Of a stretch of 64,000 nt of DNA, positions 51,372 through 59,600 are shown one piece after another. Within the stretch, counting starts at the first letter, position 1, and each line of letters begins with the position of its first letter. This stretch comes from Actinomadura graeca. Lineage in GTDB: Bacteria > Actinomycetota > Actinomycetes > Streptosporangiales > Streptosporangiaceae. The stretch is from positions 5,828,001 through 5,892,000 of the forward strand of contig NZ_CP059572.1 in the NCBI RefSeq assembly GCF_019175365.1, read 5' to 3'. The notes beneath the pieces are model-generated. The model saw only the letters and a list, made by a program, of their open reading frames with translations, was not told the origin of the DNA and ran no database searches. A program made the position numbers and the translations under genes.

Positions 51372-51967
51372 GGGCGGGCCCGCACGTCGTAGCGGTCGGA
51401 CGCGGTGCGGATCAGCTCGGCCGCGCGGGCGCCGGTGAGGCCGAGGTCGATGTCGGCCGCGGCGGACAGCTGGGGCAGCAGCCCGCCGGTCCCCACGACC
51501 AGATGGGCCCCCGCGACCCGCTCCCGGGGCAGCTCGAACACGAACACCGTCGGCGTCCAGATCATCGGCTGGAACTCCGGCTGGACGACGTCGCCCGCGC
51601 CCGTCCGCGGCCCCGCCCTGTAGGACGGGCCGCCGGGGGTCTCCAGCTCGGCGGACGTCAGCTTCAGCGGCGCGCGCCTCGTCGTCGCCCGGAGCCGCAC
51701 GACCAGGTAGACGCCGTCGGAGCCGATCGGCGGCGGGTCACCGAGGGACAGGCTCGGCGCGAGGGACCGCGCCGCCTCCACCCGCTCGACGCGCACGACG
51801 AACTCGTGGTTGCCGACGTCCTGCCCGATCCGGCCGCTGCCGCGGATCGGATCGAGCTCCCCGGCCTCGACCTTGGGCTCAATGGAATGCAGCCACATCG
51901 CGCCGGCGAGCAGGACCGTTCCGCCGATCCCGGCGCCGCCCTGCGTGAGCAGCCTGCGGACGTTCAC
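51368..51967 (-). CDS. Membrane-anchored protein with DUF4352-like ectodomain (second gene of operon)
   Basis: A 199-residue protein from GTG 51967, which overlaps the previous stop (GTGA). It has a short N-terminus, a membrane/signal segment (GGAGIGGTVLLAGAMWLHS) and an exported beta-sandwich-like domain (NHEFVVRVERVEAARSL, YLVVRLRATTRRAPL, TPTVFVFELPRERV). This strand pattern resembles DUF4352/Telomeric-repeat-binding-factor-2-like immunoglobulin folds. Function unknown. Confidence 0.78.
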   Translation of the reverse strand: MNVRRLLTQGGAGIGGTVLLAGAMWLHSIEPKVEAGELDPIRGSGRIGQDVGNHEFVVRVERVEAARSLAPSLSLGDPPPIGSDGVYLVVRLRATTRRAPLKLTSAELETPGGPSYRAGPRTGAGDVVQPEFQPMIWTPTVFVFELPRERVAGAHLVVGTGGLLPQLSAAADIDLGLTGARAAELIRTASDRYDVRARP

Positions 51968-52680
51968 CGCCGGCCCGCCGTGGGCTTGGGCGTGGACCTC
52001 GGCCGGACTCTGGGCGTGAACCTCGGCCGCGCCTTGGGCGTGGCGTGCCGTGTCGGCCGGGGCGTTGCGGGAGCGGCGACGGCGGTGACGGGCAGCGTCA
52101 GCCGCGCGGCGAGCGCGTCGTCCTCCAGGTCGATCCGCCAGCGGAAGCTCGTGTCGGTGAACCCGTGGCCGTACTCCCATTTGCGGAGTCCCACGGTGAA
52201 CTGGCGTGGCGCGTCCGCCGGGCCCATCTTCCACATCGCCGACGCCTCGACGGGCAGGCCCGGCTGCGTCGTGTCGGTCTTCGAGCCCCCGGCGGTTCCC
52301 TCCACCTGGTCGGGCTTGACCCATTTTCCCGTCCTGGTGCGGGCGGCGACGCCGTCCGACAGGCCGCCGATCCCCAGGGAGGCGGTCTCCTCGCCCCGGT
52401 TGAGGACACGCAGCCGGACGATGAGGAACCGCTGCCGCCCCGTGCCGAAGTCCCCGGCGGCGACGCCGATCCGCGCGTCCCGCACGACGACGGTGAACAG
52501 GCCGAGGTCGACGGCCTTCCCGGGCGCTCCCGCCGGCTGCCGCGGCGTCTCCTCGAACCCGCCCGCCGCCCACAGCACCGCCGCCGTCACGGCCGCCGCG
52601 CACAGGACGCACGCGGAGACCAGCCGGCGCCTCGGCGCGCGGCCGCCGGAGGCCGGGGGGACCGGTGCGGTGGACTGCAC
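51964..52680 (-). CDS. Membrane-anchored protein with DUF4352-like ectodomain (first gene of operon)
   Basis: A 238-residue protein starting at GTG 52680, probably leaderless since TATTAC lies ~10 nt upstream. After a basic N-terminus comes one membrane helix (LVSACVLCAAAVTAAVLWAA), then a DUF4352-like domain (FTVVVRDARIGVAAGDFGTG, RFLIVRLRVLNRGEETASLG) and a Thr/Pro/Arg tail with PRFTPRVRPRSTPKP. A further in-frame ATG (52788) is possible but less likely. It heads a three-gene, fully overlapping operon divergent from mycP. Confidence 0.78.
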   Translation of the reverse strand: MQSTAPVPPASGGRAPRRRLVSACVLCAAAVTAAVLWAAGGFEETPRQPAGAPGKAVDLGLFTVVVRDARIGVAAGDFGTGRQRFLIVRLRVLNRGEETASLGIGGLSDGVAARTRTGKWVKPDQVEGTAGGSKTDTTQPGLPVEASAMWKMGPADAPRQFTVGLRKWEYGHGFTDTSFRWRIDLEDDALAARLTLPVTAVAAPATPRPTRHATPKARPRFTPRVRPRSTPKPTAGRR

Positions 52681-52812
52681 CCGCCGAATGGTAATACTTC
52701 CGTCGTCACGGAGATCATCGGACAGGGGGCACCGCGTTCCGTCCACCGCCTCAGCGGCCCGCGGGCCGGTAATGTGCGTTGTGCTCATGATCGGGTCGGC
52801 ATGGGAGGAAAG

Positions 52813-54000
52813 GTGCGGCGACGTAAGGCGACACTGGCGCTCACGGCGTCCGCCGCGCTCGGCGGCGTCCTCGCGCCTCCGCTCGGCCCTCTCCCCGGCT
52901 CCGCTCTCGGCGCGGCTCCGGCGCGGGCCGCGGCCTGCGAGGACCCCCTCGTCTACGGCAGCCCCGCGAGCCAGCTCCCGCGTCAGCTCTGGCCGCAGGA
53001 GCGCCTGAACTACGTCGACGCCTGGACGCACACCCGGGGCAAGGGGGTGAAGGTCGCGATCGTCGACAGCGGCGTGGACGCGACCCATCCGCAGCTGCGC
53101 GGGCACATCGCGTCCTACGACGTCACCAAGGGCGGCCTTCAGGACTGCGTCGGCCACGGCACGCAGGTCGCGGGCATCATCGGCGGCCGGGACATGCGCG
53201 GCCAGGGGATCTCGTTCCTCGGCGTCGCCCCCGAGGCCCAGCTCATCTCCGTGAAGATGGCCACCAGGTCGCAGGGCAACGACTCGCGGTGGGCGCCGCT
53301 CGCGATCCGCAAGGCGGTCGACCTCGGCGTGAGGGTCATCAACATCTCGTCCCAGTCGCCCGACCTGCCCGACCTGCGGAAGGCCGTCCACTACGCCCAG
53401 CAGCACGACGTGGTGATCGTCTCGGTCGCGGGCAACCTCACCGACCAGACGAGGCAGACCCCGCAGAAGGCGTTCCCCGCGGGCTACCCCGGCGTGATCT
53501 CGGTCGGCGCCCTGTCCAAGGACGGCAAGCTCGCCGGCTTCTCCAACACGGTGACGCCGGTGACCGTGACGGCGCCCGGCCAGGCGGTCATCAGCACCTG
53601 GCCGCGCAACGCCTACAAGGTCGACGACGGCACCAGCCTCGCGGCCCCCTACGTCGCGGGCACCGCCGCGCTGGTCCGCTCGTTCGACCCCCGCCTGACC
53701 TACCTCCAGGTCAAGGAGCGGATCGAGCAGACCGCCGACGGCGCCCAGGTCCAGGGCACCGGCTCCGGCGTGGTGAATCCGCTGCGCGCGGTGACCACCG
53801 TCTCGACGGGCGGCGGCGCGCCGGCCCCGGCCACCGGCGCCCAGCGCGTGGCGATCGACCGGCCGCCGCCCGAGGACCGCCTGGGCAGGAACATCGCCCT
53901 GTCCATCGCCGCGGCGGCCTTGACCGCCGCCGCGGGCGTGGGCATCGCCGCGCTGGTGGGCCCCGCCGGGCGCCGCCGCAACTGGCGCCCCGGCGGCTGA
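52813..54000 (+). CDS. mycP: Mycosin (type VII secretion subtilisin-like protease)
   Basis: A 395-residue membrane-anchored S8 protease from GTG 52813 (GGAGG 4 nt upstream). It has a signal peptide, then the catalytic Asp85 (IVDSGVDATHP), His115 (GHGTQVAGII) and Ser275 (DGTSLAAPYVAG), with the oxyanion Asn in VAGNLTD. A C-terminal membrane helix (IALSIAAAALTAAAGVGIAA) and short basic tail complete the mycosin plan. Mycosins stabilise or process type VII secretion components at the outer face of the membrane. The gene is divergent from the DUF4352-like operon and close to eccB, eccC and eccD. Confidence 0.94.
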   Translation: MRRRKATLALTASAALGGVLAPPLGPLPGSALGAAPARAAACEDPLVYGSPASQLPRQLWPQERLNYVDAWTHTRGKGVKVAIVDSGVDATHPQLRGHIASYDVTKGGLQDCVGHGTQVAGIIGGRDMRGQGISFLGVAPEAQLISVKMATRSQGNDSRWAPLAIRKAVDLGVRVINISSQSPDLPDLRKAVHYAQQHDVVIVSVAGNLTDQTRQTPQKAFPAGYPGVISVGALSKDGKLAGFSNTVTPVTVTAPGQAVISTWPRNAYKVDDGTSLAAPYVAGTAALVRSFDPRLTYLQVKERIEQTADGAQVQGTGSGVVNPLRAVTTVSTGGGAPAPATGAQRVAIDRPPPEDRLGRNIALSIAAAALTAAAGVGIAALVGPAGRRRNWRPGG

Positions 54001-54005
54001 CCACA

Positions 54006-54090
54006 GGGGTTTCCGGGGGGTGTGGGGGGTCGTCCCCCCACAGAAGACACGGGGGTTTCCGGGGGGTGTGGGGGGTCGTCCCCCCACAGA
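54006..54090. repeat. Two 39-bp direct repeats forming G-rich hairpins
   Basis: Bases 54006-54044 and 54052-54090 are identical and 7 bp apart. Each holds a TGTGGGGGG-TCGT-CCCCCCACA hairpin (9-bp stem) preceded by GGGG...GGGGGG runs that could form a G-quadruplex. They lie between the converging mycP and repeat-protein genes and may serve as tandem terminators. Confidence 0.88.
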
Positions 54091-54104
54091 GACAGGGCAG
54101 CGGG

Positions 54105-54593
54105 TCACTCCAGGGCGGCGACGAAACGTTCGGCCTCCTCGGGGCCCATGCCCGTCTCGGCCTGGACGAGGGCGACGGCCGACGGCCTGTCCCCGGCGGC
54201 GACGAAGGCCCGCACACGGTCCGAGAGCGTCCCGCCGCCCCCGCCGCCCCCGGTGTCGCGGCCGGGGACGCGTCCCGCCCGCAGCGCGTCGACGTACTGC
54301 TTGCCGTCCTGGAGGCCGAGCCCGGTGGCCTGGACGACGTGCTTGGCCGCCGCGATCGTCTTGCCCTCGGCGACCAGGGCGCGGGCCCGCTCCTCGACCT
54401 CGGGCGGGACGCGGCCGGCGAGCACCTCGACCCGCAGCCCGTCGACGTACTCCTTCGCGGCCTGGCGGTCGGCGCCGGTCGCCTTGCGGACCAGGCCCGC
54501 CGCCCGCATCAGCTTGCCGTCGGCGACCAGCTCCAGGGCCTGCGCGCGCGTCTCGGGGAGCACGTTGAGAACGGGCGTCTGCTTCTTGGACAC
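54105..54593 (-). CDS. Protein with three L7/L12-CTD-like helical repeats
   Basis: A 162-residue cytoplasmic protein from GTG 54593 (GAGGAG 7 nt upstream). Three repeats of ~38 residues can be aligned: ALELVADGKLMRAAGLVRKA, ARALVAEGKTIAAAKHVVQA and VRAFVAAGDRPSAVALVQAE, each followed by TG.....A...V..L. The pattern (I.AIK.VRE.TGLGLKEAK.LV) recalls the C-terminal domain of ribosomal protein L7/L12. A Gly8 linker precedes the third. It is the last gene of the four-gene type VII secretion operon. Function unknown; protein binding is plausible. Confidence 0.8.
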   Translation of the reverse strand: MSKKQTPVLNVLPETRAQALELVADGKLMRAAGLVRKATGADRQAAKEYVDGLRVEVLAGRVPPEVEERARALVAEGKTIAAAKHVVQATGLGLQDGKQYVDALRAGRVPGRDTGGGGGGGTLSDRVRAFVAAGDRPSAVALVQAETGMGPEEAERFVAALE

Positions 54594-54609
54594 TGAGACA
54601 CTCCTCAAT

Positions 54610-55062
54610 TCACAGGCCCATGCGCCTGCGCATCTTCTCCATGTGGAGGGAGGCGTCGCCCATGGCGCTCTCCATCAGGCCCTGCATGTCGCTGATCTTC
54701 GCCGTGATCTTCGACGGGTCGTCGATGATGGCCAGGGGGTCGTCCTCCTGTCCCTCGAACACCGCGGCCATCTTGGCACGGATGTTCGCCTGGAGATCGT
54801 TCGCGGCCTCCTGGACGACCCGCTTGATCGTGTCGGCGAGGTCGGCCGAGGCCATCCGCATCGCGCGGGGGTTGATCTCCAGCTCGGTGATCCCGCCGGT
54901 GCTGGTGTAGGACACCTTGACGTGGCCGTCCTCGGACTCGGCGTGCCCGGCGGTGTCGGCGAGCTCCTTCTGGAGGGCCGCGACACGGGCCGCCTGGTCC
55001 TGGGCCCGCCGGAGGACCTCGTCCACATTGATGTTCGCGAATTCGCCGAAGTCTGCCGTCAT
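54610..55062 (-). CDS. YbaB/EbfC-family protein of the type VII secretion locus
   Basis: A 150-residue protein from ATG 55062 (GGAG 4 nt upstream). The YbaB-like core spans VLRRAQDQAARVAALQKEL to MASADLADTIKRVVQEAAND, with the central GGITELEINPRAM strand pattern. Members bind DNA non-specifically or, within ESX loci, resemble EspL-type accessory proteins. This one lies between a membrane protein and a repeat protein of the secretion locus, so an accessory secretion role is more likely than nucleoid function. Confidence 0.82.
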   Translation of the reverse strand: MTADFGEFANINVDEVLRRAQDQAARVAALQKELADTAGHAESEDGHVKVSYTSTGGITELEINPRAMRMASADLADTIKRVVQEAANDLQANIRAKMAAVFEGQEDDPLAIIDDPSKITAKISDMQGLMESAMGDASLHMEKMRRRMGL

Positions 55063-55103
55063 GTCGCTCCGCTTTCGATGAGTGCCTGTTTCAGGCGTGG
55101 GTG

Positions 55104-55778
55104 CTACTTGAGCGGGCCGGAGGGCATCTCGATCTTGACTTCCTTGAAGTCGGGGTTGGAGGTGCCCAGGCTGATGAGCTGGGTGCCGTAGGTGCCGCCC
55201 GCGATGCCCAGCGCGGTCGTGATGAACCCCAGCAGCGTCATGAGGAAGCCCTGGATGGTGGTGAAGATGGGGATGCTCACCTCCATCAGCATGAGGGCCG
55301 CCGTCTGGGCCATCGAGTACGCGATCTCCCCGACCACGGGGATGGGGAGCTGCGCGATCGTGAACAGCGCGATGGCGAGGACGGCGCCGCCGATCGTGAG
55401 GACGGCGATGCACAGCCCGAAGAGGATCTTCGCGACGGCCTTGACGAGCCCCTCGACCGTGTCCACGGTGTCGTGCACCTTCTTCAGCTCGCCGAGGTAC
55501 TTCTCGACGGCGCTGTCGAAGAAGAGCTTGTCGTCGGCGGTCCAGTTCGTGGGGTCCGCGTCGAACTGCTTCTTGATGTCGTTGATGGACGTGTCGTACT
55601 CGTCGATCTTCTTCTTGGCGTCCTCCCAGTGGGTCCCGGCGGCGTCGATCATGCCGGGGTTGGAGGTGCCGAGGGTCATCCAGACGCCGAGCGGGATGAG
55701 GTTCGGGAACAGCCAGACCGAGCCCCACGTCATCGCGGTGCCGGCCAGGTGCATGGGCATGCCCGATTCGAGGGACAT
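55104..55778 (-). CDS. Type VII secretion-associated membrane protein (WXG-like helical hairpin plus membrane segments)
   Basis: A 224-residue protein. Residues ~40-110 are helical and charged (HWEDAKKKIDEYDTSINDIK, NWTADDKLFFDSAVEKYLGE), like the two-helix region of WXG100 proteins. Three or more hydrophobic helices follow (GLCIAVLTIGGAVLAIALF, ALMLMEVSIPIFTTI, FLMTLLGFITTALGIAGG), and a short hydrophilic tail ends PSGPLK. This fusion looks like a type VII substrate or membrane partner. There is no signal peptide. It lies between the small ESX-like gene and the YbaB-like gene. Confidence 0.75.
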   Translation of the reverse strand: MSLESGMPMHLAGTAMTWGSVWLFPNLIPLGVWMTLGTSNPGMIDAAGTHWEDAKKKIDEYDTSINDIKKQFDADPTNWTADDKLFFDSAVEKYLGELKKVHDTVDTVEGLVKAVAKILFGLCIAVLTIGGAVLAIALFTIAQLPIPVVGEIAYSMAQTAALMLMEVSIPIFTTIQGFLMTLLGFITTALGIAGGTYGTQLISLGTSNPDFKEVKIEMPSGPLK

Positions 55779-55835
55779 TCGCTTCCTCCGGTGGTGGACG
55801 GGACGGGCGCCGCGCGCCCTCCGCGGGACCTGGTC

Positions 55836-56138
55836 TCAGTAGGTGATGGTCGCCGCGCTGGAGTCGTCGGACTCGCTCCAGGTGTTCGCCGTGGCGACCA
55901 GTGCCTTGTGGAAGTCGGTCATCGCGTCCTTGGCGTTGTCGATGTTCTCCTTGGACTGGTTGATGAAGACCTCGTGCGCGAAGTACAGCGACAGTCCGAG
56001 GACGGAGAAGCCGGGGAAGCCCACACTGATGCTCTCCAGCGGCGCCTTGGCCTTTTCGAGTCCGTTCTTGGCGGCGTTCTCCAAATCGTCGCCGAGCTTG
56101 CGGAGATTGGCGGCCTTGACCTTGGCTTCCACGCTCAT
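55836..56138 (-). CDS. WXG100-sized ESX-like protein without WXG motif
   Basis: A 100-residue, mostly helical protein, first gene of the operon. Length, helical hairpin and locus fit WXG100/EsxA-type substrates. However, the turn between helices reads VGFPGFSVLGLSLYFAHEVF instead of WXG, and the only Trp lies near the C-terminus (NTWSESDD). It could be an atypical substrate or a chaperone-like partner of the membrane protein encoded next to it. Confidence 0.72.
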   Translation of the reverse strand: MSVEAKVKAANLRKLGDDLENAAKNGLEKAKAPLESISVGFPGFSVLGLSLYFAHEVFINQSKENIDNAKDAMTDFHKALVATANTWSESDDSSAATITY

Positions 56139-56657
56139 GGGTAATGCTCCCCTTCGAAAGGCGGTCGGCGGTCGGATGGGGTCGGGTTCCAGGGTGGGAA
56201 ACGGCGTCCGGCCCGCCGGCGCCGGTTCCCCGGCGGGGCCGCTCTCGCGTCTCTCGCGCTCCTTCGGACGGCGGTGGCGGACGGACCCCGGGCGGTGTTC
56301 CGGGCAATCGCAGCCCAGGTCAGCGGCGTCGCCCGCGGAGCCTTCCGGCACGGCCGCGTCGCGTGGGCCCGTCCTGGCCGAAGTCCGGACGGGAGGGGCT
56401 CAGCGGTGACCGGAACCCCGCCGTCGTTCGATGTCGAATACCTGCACGATGATCCTTCGGATGTGATCGCCGCGTGCAAGTCCCTCGCGGGTGACCGCTG
56501 GCACTGTGATCGAGCGCGTTAGGGCGACGCGGAATTGCCGGGGAGCGGGCCGGCCGCCGACTCGGCGGCCGTAAATTCAGGCCGTAACCTAGCAGGTGGC
56601 GTGGAAGCGAGTCCACCTGACGGTGGCATTTCCGCCTTTGACGGCCGCGCCATCGGC
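56139..56657. other. Region between the ESX-like operon and eccC
   Basis: About 519 bp. The minus strand carries the promoter of the ESX-like operon. On the plus strand a 38-codon frame at 56406-56522 has a good ribosome-binding site. Nothing else is recognisable. Confidence 0.5.
56406..56522 (+). CDS. Possible 38-residue small protein
   Basis: GTG 56406 to TAG 56522, with GGGAGGGG 7 nt upstream. The sequence starts VTGTPPSFDVEYLHDDPSDV and ends AGDRWHCDRAR. It is acidic and not biased like neighbouring non-coding frames. I know no homologue. It is antisense to the leader of the ESX-like operon. Confidence 0.35.
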   Translation: MTGTPPSFDVEYLHDDPSDVIAACKSLAGDRWHCDRAR

Positions 56658-59600
56658 CTACCGCCCGGCCTCTTCGTTGTGGACGGTCTGGATCAGGCGG
56701 GTGCCGGTGCGGCGGTCGACGTGGTAGCCGCGCCCCGGGGGGAGCTTGTGGGGCTTGACGTTGCCGAGGAGGATGCCCTCGTCCTTGTTGCCGGACATCA
56801 GCAGGCCCGGTGAGGCCATCTCCTTGATGCGGGTGACGGCCGGGTCGAACATGCCGCGTCCGGCGCCGCCCATGGCGCGGGCGAGGATGATGTGCAGGCC
56901 GATGTCGCGGGCCTGCGGGAGCAGCTCGACCAGGGGGCGCAGCGGGTTGTCGGACGTGGCGACCATCTCGTAGTCGTCGATGATGAGGAACAGCTCCGAG
57001 CCCGTCCACCACGAGCGGGAGCGCAGCTGGTCGGGGGTGAGGTCGGCGGGCGGGAGCCGCTCCATCATCGCCCCGCGGACGTCGTTGACCAGGGACGTCG
57101 CCGCGGGTGCCGAGGCGCCGAAGCCGATCTGGTGCTCGGTGTCGGCCACGTCCAGCAGGGACCTGCTGTAGTCGATGAAGATGATCCGGGCCTGCTGGGG
57201 CGTGTAGCGCGCGGTGATGCCGGCGGTGATGTGCCGGAGCAGGTTCGACTTGCCGCACTCGGCGTCGCCGAGCACCAGGAAGTGCGGGTCCTGGGTGAAG
57301 TCCAGGTAGACCGGCGCCAGCGCGTCCTCGTCGATGCCGATCGGGACGCGCATCCCGGTCTCGGCGGGCGAGGGCAGCGATGACGGCGGCAGGACGTCCG
57401 GGAGCATCCGGACCTGCGGCGCGCGCTGGCCGTTCCACGCCTCGGCGACCGCCTGGCACATCTTCAGCACGCCGTCGTTCAGCGACTCGTCGGCGCCGCC
57501 GCCGTCGATGCGGGGGACGGCGGTGAGGAAGTGGAACCCGTCGCGGGACAGGCCCCGCCCCGGGCGGCCCTCGGGGACGTTGTCGGCGAGCTTGCGGTCG
57601 ATCTCCGACTCGTACGGGTCGCCGAGCCGCAGCTCCAGCTTGGTCCCGAGCAGGTCGCGGACGTTGCTGCGGAACTCCGTCCACTTGTTGGTCGCGGCGA
57701 TCACATGGATGCCGTACCCGAGGCCGCGCGCCGCGAGCTGGGTGATGGTGTCCTGCATCGCCTCGTAGTCCTGGCGGAGCGTCAGCCAGTTGTCCACGAC
57801 CAGGAACACGTCGCCGTAGCCGTCGCCGGGGTGCTCGCCGGAGGCGCGCATCCGCCGGTACGTCGCGATGCCGTCGATGCCGCGCTCGGCGAACTCCCGC
57901 TCCCGCTGCTCCAGCAGGCCGCTGACCTCGGCGACCGTCCGGCGGACGCGGTCGGCGTCCAGGCGGGTCGCGATGCCGCCGACGTGGGGCAGCCCGGCCA
58001 TCGAGGCCAGCGCGCCGCCGCCGAAGTCCAGGCAGTAGAACTGCACCTCGGCGGGGGTGTGGGTGAGCGCGAGCGACGCCATCAGCGTCCGGATCGTGGT
58101 GGACTTGCCGCTCTGCGGGCCGCCCGCGATGCCGACGTGCCCGGCGCCGCCGGACAGCTCCAGCCAGTACGGGTCGCGGCGCTGGTGGAACGGCTTGTCG
58201 ACGATCCCCGCCATCGCGTACAGCTTGCCGCGGCCCTCCCACCCGGCGGTGGTGAGGCCGTGCTCCTGCGTGACCTGGAGCTGGGGCAGCATCTCGTTCA
58301 GCGCGGGCGGCTCGTCCAGCGGCGGCAGCCAGATCTGGTGCGCCGGCGCGCCGTGCCCGGCGAGCTGCCCCACGACCACGTCGAACAGCGACGCCTGGCT
58401 CTTGCCCTCCTCCGGCGCCGGCTCGGGGGCGGCCTGCTGCTCGATGACCTGCGGCCGGATGTAGCCCGGCAGGTACGGGACGATCTGCGCCGCGATCTGG
58501 CTGCCCTGCCTCGCCTCGTCCTGCTTGGGCTGCTCGTCCACCGGGCCCGACACGTACGCGGCCTTGAACCGCACCATCGGCTCGGTGGCGAACTTCAGGT
58601 AGCCGTTGCCCGGCGCGGGCGGCAGCTCGTAGGCGTCGGGAACGCCCAGCACCACACGCGACTCCATCGCCGAGAACGTCCGCAGGCCGATCCGGTACGA
58701 CAGGTGGGTGTCCAGCCCGCGGAGCTTGCCCTCCTCCAGCCGCTGCGAGGCCAGCAGCAGGTGGACGCCGAGCGAGCGGCCGAGCCGTCCGATCATCACG
58801 AACAGCTCGGCGAAGTCGGGCTTGGCGGACAGCAGCTCGGAGAACTCGTCCAGGACCAGGAACAGCGTCGGCATCGGCGGCAGGTCCGCGCCGTCCAGCC
58901 GCGCCTTCTCGTAGTCGCGCAGCGAGGCGTAGTTGCCCATCGCCCGCAGGTACTCCTGGCGGCGCACCATCTCACCGTGCAGCGCGTCGTACATGCGGTC
59001 GACCAGCGGAAGCTCGTCCTCCAGGTTGGTGATGACGGCCGAGACGTGCTCCAGGCCGTCCATCCCGAGGAAGGTCGCGCCGCCCTTGAAGTCGACCAGG
59101 ACGAAGTTGAGGATGTCGGGCGCGTGCGTCATCGCCAGCCCGAGGACGAGCGTGCGCAGCAGCTCCGACTTGCCGGACCCGGTGGCGCCGATGCACAGGC
59201 CGTGCGGTCCCATGCCGCCCTGCGCCGACTCCTTGATGTCCAGCTCGATCGGGCGGCCCTCGGCGTCCAGGCCGATCGGCACCCGGAACCGGTTGCGCTG
59301 GGCGCGCGGCCGCCACACCCGCGCCGGGTCCACGGCGTAGGCGTTCTCGACCCCTAGCAGCGAGGTCAGCGTCATGTTGCCCGACAGCACGTCCTCCTCC
59401 TCCGTGGTGTCGCTCGCGCTGGAGCGGAAGGGGGAGAGCTGGCGGGCGAGGGCCTCGGCCTGCGGGACGCCGGCGTTGTCGGGCGCGCCGATCGAGGTCG
59501 GGACGTCCTTGCCCGTCCTGTCCTTGCGCAGCATGTGGACGCGGTCGGCGGTGACGTTCAGCCGCAGCGTCCCGGCCTCGGTGGTGTACCCGACGGTCTG

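Noticed and set aside
57531..59357. Long open frame opposite eccC
   Set aside because: A shadow of the conserved ATPase gene; composition is biased and there is no ribosome-binding site.
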